Of a stretch of 64,000 nucleotides of DNA, positions 63,895 through 64,000 are shown one piece after another (the stretch's first letter is position 1; each line of letters begins with the position of its first letter). Both the position numbers and the translations under genes were made by a program. The DNA comes from Ephydatia muelleri (lineage: Eukaryota; Porifera; Demospongiae; Spongillida; Spongillidae), in the NCBI GenBank assembly GCA_013339895.1, contig JABACO010000008.1, positions 1,734,796-1,798,795 on the forward strand. The letters run 5' to 3'. Under the pieces are notes generated by a model. That model did not search any database, was not told where the DNA came from, and saw only the letters and a program-made list of their open reading frames with translations.

Positions 63895-64000
63895 ACACAC
63901 ACTTGCATTGTAGCTTTTTCCTCCTTACTTACACACCTAGATCAGTTATAAGGGCATACACTTACACTGGTACATGCATTACGTCACAAGCACCATACGT
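62892..64000. other. No gene seen; simple repeats
   Basis: This stretch contains CA runs at 63,008-63,060 and 63,837-63,901 and a 28 bp poly-G run at 63,329-63,356. A possible small exon at 63,126-63,230 follows an acceptor-like TTTTGTTCAG and reads EMSSMTPSPMSLEVMEAM, but it is unassigned. Confidence 0.5.

Overview
The window is animal nuclear DNA. The genes have many exons with canonical GT/AG introns, there are long CA/GT microsatellites, and transposons are dense and nested. Two host genes are recognisable: a 21-exon Groucho/TLE corepressor gene (+, 26,709 to the assembly gap at 42,323) and the ectodomain of an Eph-type receptor gene (-, 50,639-52,598). Both are divergent from the vertebrate proteins but clearly orthologous in domain order. 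With the transposon types present, this suggests an early-branching marine invertebrate. I favour a demosponge, with moderate confidence; nothing in the window proves it.

Layout. 1-4,835: an uncharacterised transposase-like element, split by a 2.1 kb PIF/Harbinger transposon (MADF gene on +, DDE transposase on -). 4,836-13,100: repeat debris, namely an inverted repeat pair, a half-unit MITE, a LINE 3' end, an integrase fossil, a 300 bp foldback, a GC-rich tandem repeat and a small gene with 45 bp repeats and a TATA box. 13,100-17,900: a gag-like fossil, a 1.2 kb minisatellite and two terminal-inverted-repeat MITEs, one carrying an internal 54 bp minisatellite. 18,250-23,080: a foldback and a second copy of the uncharacterised element, split by a TTAA-flanked element and by a 2.9 kb LINE. 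23,081-26,700: no recognisable gene, then the start of TLE. 26,709-42,322: TLE, whose introns are full of micro- and minisatellites. 42,323-43,322: 1,000 Ns. 43,323-50,505: a minisatellite, an integrase fossil, a flanked hairpin, a 794 bp near-perfect palindrome and two LINE copies on the minus strand. 50,639-52,598: Eph exons. 52,625-55,337: a complete hAT transposon with an intact 764-codon transposase and a perfect 8 bp target duplication. 55,489-58,180: a decayed second hAT. 58,181-64,000: simple repeats, a third hAT remnant and a 266 bp MITE with an 8 bp target duplication.

How things fit together. TLE should be a nuclear corepressor: N-terminal tetramerisation (Q) domain, a GP region, a CcN-like acidic/NLS segment, an SP-rich linker and a C-terminal WD40 propeller. 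The last propeller blades lie in or beyond the gap. The Eph gene shows the ligand-binding domain, the Cys-rich domain and one shortened FN3 domain. No transmembrane or kinase exon is visible on its 3' side, which is occupied by LINEs and palindromes, and the coding sequence is broken in several places. Single-base discrepancies also occur in TLE, so some breaks may be assembly errors. The most unusual items are the uncharacterised transposase-like family, the precisely datable nest of insertions, the giant palindrome and its half-unit relatives, and the apparently intact hAT element.
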